Part shown: positions 60,643 through 64,000 of the stretch, piece after piece
How positions within the stretch are numbered: the first letter of the stretch is position 1
Layout: each line of letters opens with the position of its first letter
Source: Hephaestia caeni
GTDB lineage: Bacteria; Pseudomonadota; Alphaproteobacteria; Sphingomonadales; Sphingomonadaceae
NCBI RefSeq assembly: GCF_003550065.1
Contig: NZ_QXDC01000002.1
Span: 1,484,260 to 1,548,259, forward strand
Length of the DNA stretch: 64,000 nt
Direction: 5' to 3'
Position numbers and translations under genes: made by a program
Notes under the pieces: model-generated
Seen by the model: the letters and a program-made list of their open reading frames with translations, nothing else
Databases searched by the model: none
What the model was told of the DNA's origin: nothing

Positions 60643-62586
60643 ATGCTCGGCATTATCCGCAAAATCACCGGTTCCAAGATCGGCCTGGTGATCACGTTCA
60701 TCGTGCTCGGCGTGATCGCGATCGCCTTTGCGGCGGGCGACATGATGGGAATCACCCCCAGCAGCGGCGGGATGACGCCAACGACGGTCGCGACCGTCGG
60801 CGGCACCAGCATCGGCGAAACCGCGCTGCGCGACGGCGTCCAGCAGGATTTGCAGAATTATCGGCAGCAGCAGCCCTCGCTCGATATCGTCAGCTTCGTC
60901 GAGGGCGGCGGGATCGAAGGCTCGCTGTCGCGGCTGATCGATGGGGTGGCATTCCAAAAATTCGCCGAAAGCCAGGGCATGCGCGTCAGCAAGCGCCTCG
61001 TCGACGGGCAGATCGCCAGCATCCCCTCGCTCCAGGGCCCGGACGGCAAGTTCAGCCCGGAAATCTACAAGAGCGTGCTCGCGCAGCAGCGGCTGACCGA
61101 TGCGGCGCTGCGCGCGGATATGACGCGTGAGATCGTCGCGCGCCAGCTCATCGTGCCGACGGTCGGCGCCAGCCAGATTCCGATGCAGGTCGCGCTGCCC
61201 TATGCGGCGTTGCTGCTCGAAAAGCGGCAAGGCCATGTCGGCTTCGTTCCCGCGGCCGCGATGGCGGCGGGCAAGGCGCCGACCGATGCCGAGATCGCGA
61301 CCTTCTACAGCCACGAAACCGCGCGCTACACCGTCCCCGAACGGCGCGTGATCCGCTACGCGGTCGTCATGCCCGATCGCGTCGCCGATGCCGCGAAACC
61401 CAGCGATGCCGAGATCGCGCAGGCCTATAGCCAGCAGAAGGATCGTTTCGCGGCGAAGGAAACGCGCACGCTGAAGCAGGTCATCGTTGCCGATCGCGCC
61501 GCTGCCGATGCGCTCGCCAAAAAGGTCGCCTCGGGTACCGCGATCGACGCCGCCGCGCGCGCCGCCGGGCTCGAAGCCTCGACGATCACCGATGTCGAAA
61601 AGCAGGATTACGCCAAATCGGCGTCGGCGGGCGCGGCCGATGCCGCGTTCGCGGCGGCGCAGGGCGCGGTGGTCGGGCCGGTCCAGACGCCGCTTGGTTT
61701 CGCGATCGCGCGCGTCGAAAAGATCACCAGTGTTCCCGGCAAGACGCTCGCCGAGGCGCGCGACACGCTGGTCGGCGAACTCACCACGACGAAATCGCAG
61801 GAAGCGATGGCCGATCTGCGCGATTCGATCGACGAGGCGATCGTCGGCGGCGCCACCTTCGCCGAGATCGCCGCCGACAAGAAGCTCACCGGGCAGACGA
61901 CTCCCCCGCTCGCCGTCACCGGCGTCGATCCGCTCGATCCCACGAGCAAGCCCGATCCGGCCTTGTCGCAGGTCGTCGCCGCCGGCTTCGACGCGCAGGA
62001 AGGCGATGCGCCGCAGATCGTCGCCGTCGGTCAGGACGGCGGCTTCGCGGTGGCCGCGCTCGAAAAGATCGTCGCCGCCGCGCCCCGGCCGCTCGCCGAG
62101 ATCCACGATCGCGTCGTCGCCGATTTCGAGGCCGATCGCGCGCGCCGTGCCGCCCGCACCATCGCGACGGCGATCGTCGCCAAGATCAACAAGGGCGAAA
62201 CGCTGGCCAAGGCGCTGGGCGAAGCGGGCGTCAAGCTGCCCCCGGCCGAACCGCTCGGCGCGACCCGCGCGCAATTGCTCCAGAACCGCGACGGCGCCCC
62301 GCCGCCGCTCGCGCTGATGTTCGCGATGGCCGAACACAAGGCCAAGCAGCTCGAAGCGCCCGGTGGCCGCGGCTATTTCGTCGTCGTGCTCGACAAGATC
62401 GAACGCGCCGATCCCAAGGGGCATGATGACGTCATCAACGCCGCGCGCGCCGATCTCTCGCGTCAGGTCGGCGCCGAATATGCCGAGCAGTTCGCCGAAT
62501 CGGTGCGCCGCCATGTCGGTGTCCAGCGCAACGCCAAGGCGATCGCCGACGTCCGCGCCGCGCTGACCGGCCAAGACACGCAATAA
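60643..62586 (+). CDS. ppiD: peptidyl-prolyl isomerase PpiD (SurA-N/parvulin, membrane-anchored)
   Basis: The 647-residue periplasmic foldase has one N-terminal membrane anchor (IGLVITFIVLGVIAIAFAAG), a SurA-N-like chaperone domain to about 190, and one parvulin-type region near 270-370 (TRTLKQVIV to GPVQTPLGFAIARVEKI). The C-terminal half is a second chaperone-like region. PpiD works at the Sec translocon exit. It precedes trpE. Confidence 0.92.
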   Translation: MLGIIRKITGSKIGLVITFIVLGVIAIAFAAGDMMGITPSSGGMTPTTVATVGGTSIGETALRDGVQQDLQNYRQQQPSLDIVSFVEGGGIEGSLSRLIDGVAFQKFAESQGMRVSKRLVDGQIASIPSLQGPDGKFSPEIYKSVLAQQRLTDAALRADMTREIVARQLIVPTVGASQIPMQVALPYAALLLEKRQGHVGFVPAAAMAAGKAPTDAEIATFYSHETARYTVPERRVIRYAVVMPDRVADAAKPSDAEIAQAYSQQKDRFAAKETRTLKQVIVADRAAADALAKKVASGTAIDAAARAAGLEASTITDVEKQDYAKSASAGAADAAFAAAQGAVVGPVQTPLGFAIARVEKITSVPGKTLAEARDTLVGELTTTKSQEAMADLRDSIDEAIVGGATFAEIAADKKLTGQTTPPLAVTGVDPLDPTSKPDPALSQVVAAGFDAQEGDAPQIVAVGQDGGFAVAALEKIVAAAPRPLAEIHDRVVADFEADRARRAARTIATAIVAKINKGETLAKALGEAGVKLPPAEPLGATRAQLLQNRDGAPPPLALMFAMAEHKAKQLEAPGGRGYFVVVLDKIERADPKGHDDVINAARADLSRQVGAEYAEQFAESVRRHVGVQRNAKAIADVRAALTGQDTQ

Positions 62587-62596
62587 CCTCCCTCCG

Positions 62597-62663
62597 TTCG
62601 CCCTGAGCTTGTCGAAGGGCCGCTCTTGTTCGACGAAGGAAAGCAGTGCTTCGACAAGCTGAG
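62597..62663. repeat. REP-like repeat upstream of trpE
   Basis: TTCGCCCTGAGCTTGTCGAA with GGGCC on the left pairs with GTGCTTCGACAAGCTGAG on the right. It opens the 304-bp gap between ppiD and trpE, which holds no gene. Confidence 0.88.
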
Positions 62664-62695
62664 AGCCTGTTTGGGAATGCGTCTTGCGACGCATG

Positions 62696-62819
62696 GCGGC
62701 ACCGGCCCACTCCCCCACCCGGCCACCCACGAGTGTATCCTGATGGGTGGCCGGGTGGGGGTGTAGCCCCACAAAGTAATACTTTGTGGGGACCCCGTGG
62801 GGGAGTGGGCCGGTACCGC
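62696..62819. repeat. GC-rich palindrome interrupted by a 35-bp hairpin insertion
   Basis: The left arm (62696-62729) starts GCGGCACCGGCCCACTCCCC. The right arm is broken after GTGGGGG (62755-62761) by 35 bases (62762-62796) containing the perfect hairpin CCCCACAAAGT/ACTTTGTGGGG. GTGGGGG then repeats (62797-62803) and the arm resumes to 62819. The duplicated 7 bp look like a target-site duplication. Confidence 0.9.
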
Positions 62820-62890
62820 TTCGGAAATCGCTCTTCCGCGATTTCTCAAACAAACCCTCAGCACGAACGGATGAGCATGAGCCCCCGACC

Positions 62891-64000
62891 ATGATCGACG
62901 GCACCCCCGCCGCCCGCGCCGCGCTCGTCGCCGGTCGCCCCGCGCTCATCTGGCAGCGCACGGTCGAGGACCGCCAGACCCCGGTCGCCGCGGCGCTCAA
63001 GCTGATCGAGCCGGGGCGCGGCGATTTCCTGCTCGAATCGGTCGAAGGCGGCGCGGTGCGCGGCCGCTACAGCCTGCTCGGCCTCGCCCCCGATCTGGTG
63101 TTTCGCGCAGCCGGCGACCAGGCCGCGATCAACCCGCGCTGGCTCGCCGATCGCGATGCCTTCGCGCCCTGCCCCCAGCCCACGCTCGACGCGTTGCGCG
63201 CGCTCGTCGCATCGTGCCGGATGGACGTCCCCGCCGAGCTTCCGCCCGCACTCGCGTGCCTCGTCGGTTATTTCGGGTATGAGACGATCGGGCTGGTCGA
63301 GGATCTGCCGCGCCCCGCCGCCGATCCGCTCGGCTTGCCCGACATGATGTTCGTGCGCCCCACGGTGATCCTGATCTTCGACCGGCTGAGCGACGCGCTG
63401 TTCGTGGTCGCCCCCGTCTGGCCCACCGCAGGCCGCGATCCCGACGCGCTGATCGCCGCCGCGCGCGATCGGATCGAGGCCGCGCAGCACCGCCTCGCCG
63501 CCGCCGATCTGCCGCCGCCCGCGCGCACCGAGGCAGTGACACTCGATCTCGCGCCCCAGCTTCCGCCCGGCCGCTATGCCGAGATGGTCGCCGCCGCGCA
63601 GGACTATATCGTCGCCGGCGACATCTTTCAGGTCGTGCTCGCGCAGCGCTTCACCGCGCCGTTCGCGTTGCCGCCGTTCGAGCTGTACCGCGCGCTGCGT
63701 CGCGTGAACCCCTCCCCCTTTCTCTATCATCTCGATCTGCCCGGCTTCGCGCTCACCGGCTCGAGCCCCGAGATCCTCGTGCGCGTGCGCGACGGCGAAA
63801 TCACGATCCGCCCGATCGCCGGCACTCGCCCGCGCGGCAAGACCGCGAGCGAGGACGAGGCCAACCGCACGAGCCTGCTCGCCGATCCCAAGGAGCGTGC
63901 CGAGCATCTGATGCTGCTCGATCTCGGCCGCAACGATGTCGGCCGCGTGGCGGCGGCCGGCAGCGTCCGCGTCACCGACAGCTACGGCATCGAATTCTAC
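62891..64000 (+). CDS. trpE: anthranilate synthase component I, truncated by the window end
   Basis: TrpE makes anthranilate from chorismate and glutamine with TrpG. The first 370 codons are visible: an N-terminal Trp-binding region (LLESVEGGAVRGRYSLLG), then the chorismate-binding domain with VAAAQDYIVAGDIFQVV, PSPFLYHLDL, GSSPEILVR, PIAGTRPRGK and LLDLGRNDVGRV. The ATG is in frame with no strong Shine-Dalgarno. No leader peptide or attenuator was recognised in the repeat-filled gap before it. Confidence 0.95.
   Translation, partial: MIDGTPAARAALVAGRPALIWQRTVEDRQTPVAAALKLIEPGRGDFLLESVEGGAVRGRYSLLGLAPDLVFRAAGDQAAINPRWLADRDAFAPCPQPTLDALRALVASCRMDVPAELPPALACLVGYFGYETIGLVEDLPRPAADPLGLPDMMFVRPTVILIFDRLSDALFVVAPVWPTAGRDPDALIAAARDRIEAAQHRLAAADLPPPARTEAVTLDLAPQLPPGRYAEMVAAAQDYIVAGDIFQVVLAQRFTAPFALPPFELYRALRRVNPSPFLYHLDLPGFALTGSSPEILVRVRDGEITIRPIAGTRPRGKTASEDEANRTSLLADPKERAEHLMLLDLGRNDVGRVAAAGSVRVTDSYGIEFY

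Noticed and set aside
62587..62890. trp leader peptide or attenuator before trpE
   Set aside because: No short ORF with tandem Trp codons and no T-tailed hairpin; the gap is explained by repeats.
60637..63000. 787-codon minus-strand frame opposite ppiD and the repeat gap
   Set aside because: Antisense shadow passing through palindromic repeats.

Overview
The window is high-GC DNA from an alphaproteobacterium, most likely a Sphingomonas or close sphingomonad. That reading rests on the family content and order (DUF2794, lon next to HU, a tpiA, ppiD, trpE stretch, a complete ccm assembly block), on TonB-receptor-based glycan uptake without a SusD, and on many dispersed palindromic repeats of the kinds sphingomonads carry between genes. 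No phage, integrase, transposase or CRISPR array was seen.

Layout. 1-3.7 kb: an SDR oxidoreductase, a membrane protein, DUF2794 and serine acetyltransferase. 3.7-8.6 kb: a TSUP exporter, then a peroxide-defence block ahpC, ahpF, oxyR, with a FAS1 lipoprotein overlapping the oxyR stop. 8.9-28.5 kb: a mannan or N-glycan utilisation locus. It has three GH92 alpha-mannosidases, a GH125 exo-mannosidase, a GH2 enzyme, a GH43 enzyme, a TonB-dependent receptor, a ROK sugar kinase and a CutC-family protein, followed by an SGNH hydrolase and a CysK-type enzyme. The natural model is outer-membrane capture by the receptor, periplasmic trimming of alpha-mannosides by GH92/GH125 and of beta-linked or arabino decorations by GH2/GH43, then cytoplasmic phosphorylation by the ROK kinase. 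Three promoters share an AAAACAAT-like element.

28.5-37.5 kb: a WYL-like mini-protein, a tightly overlapped operon (HELFH protease, two GFA proteins, alpha/beta hydrolase), asd, a DUF418 membrane protein, a DPP-IV-type peptidase and an unrecognised secreted protein. 37.6-39.5 kb: vapB-vapC-trmD-rplS, in which a toxin-antitoxin pair sits where rpsP-rimM would be expected and the vapC stop codon overlaps the trmD start. 39.5-45.2 kb: two DUF1801 proteins and ccmC-D-E-F-G-H-I, every junction overlapping; ccmF carries an in-frame palindromic repeat.

45.5-64 kb: a Glu/Leu-type dehydrogenase, tRNA-His, a prolyl-4-hydroxylase-like dioxygenase, two small ORFs, tRNA-Val, HU and Lon, two tandem M1 aminopeptidases, an ICMT-family methyltransferase, a serine hydrolase, an M17 aminopeptidase, a CDP-alcohol phosphatidyltransferase, tpiA, ppiD and the first 370 codons of trpE, which runs off the end.

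At least six families of palindromic repeats fill the gaps. Some are nested, one carries a 35-bp hairpin insertion flanked by a 7-bp duplication, and one has terminal inverted repeats like a MITE. Several short leaders form hairpins over the ribosome-binding site. All statements come from reading the sequence and from general family knowledge; no searches were run.
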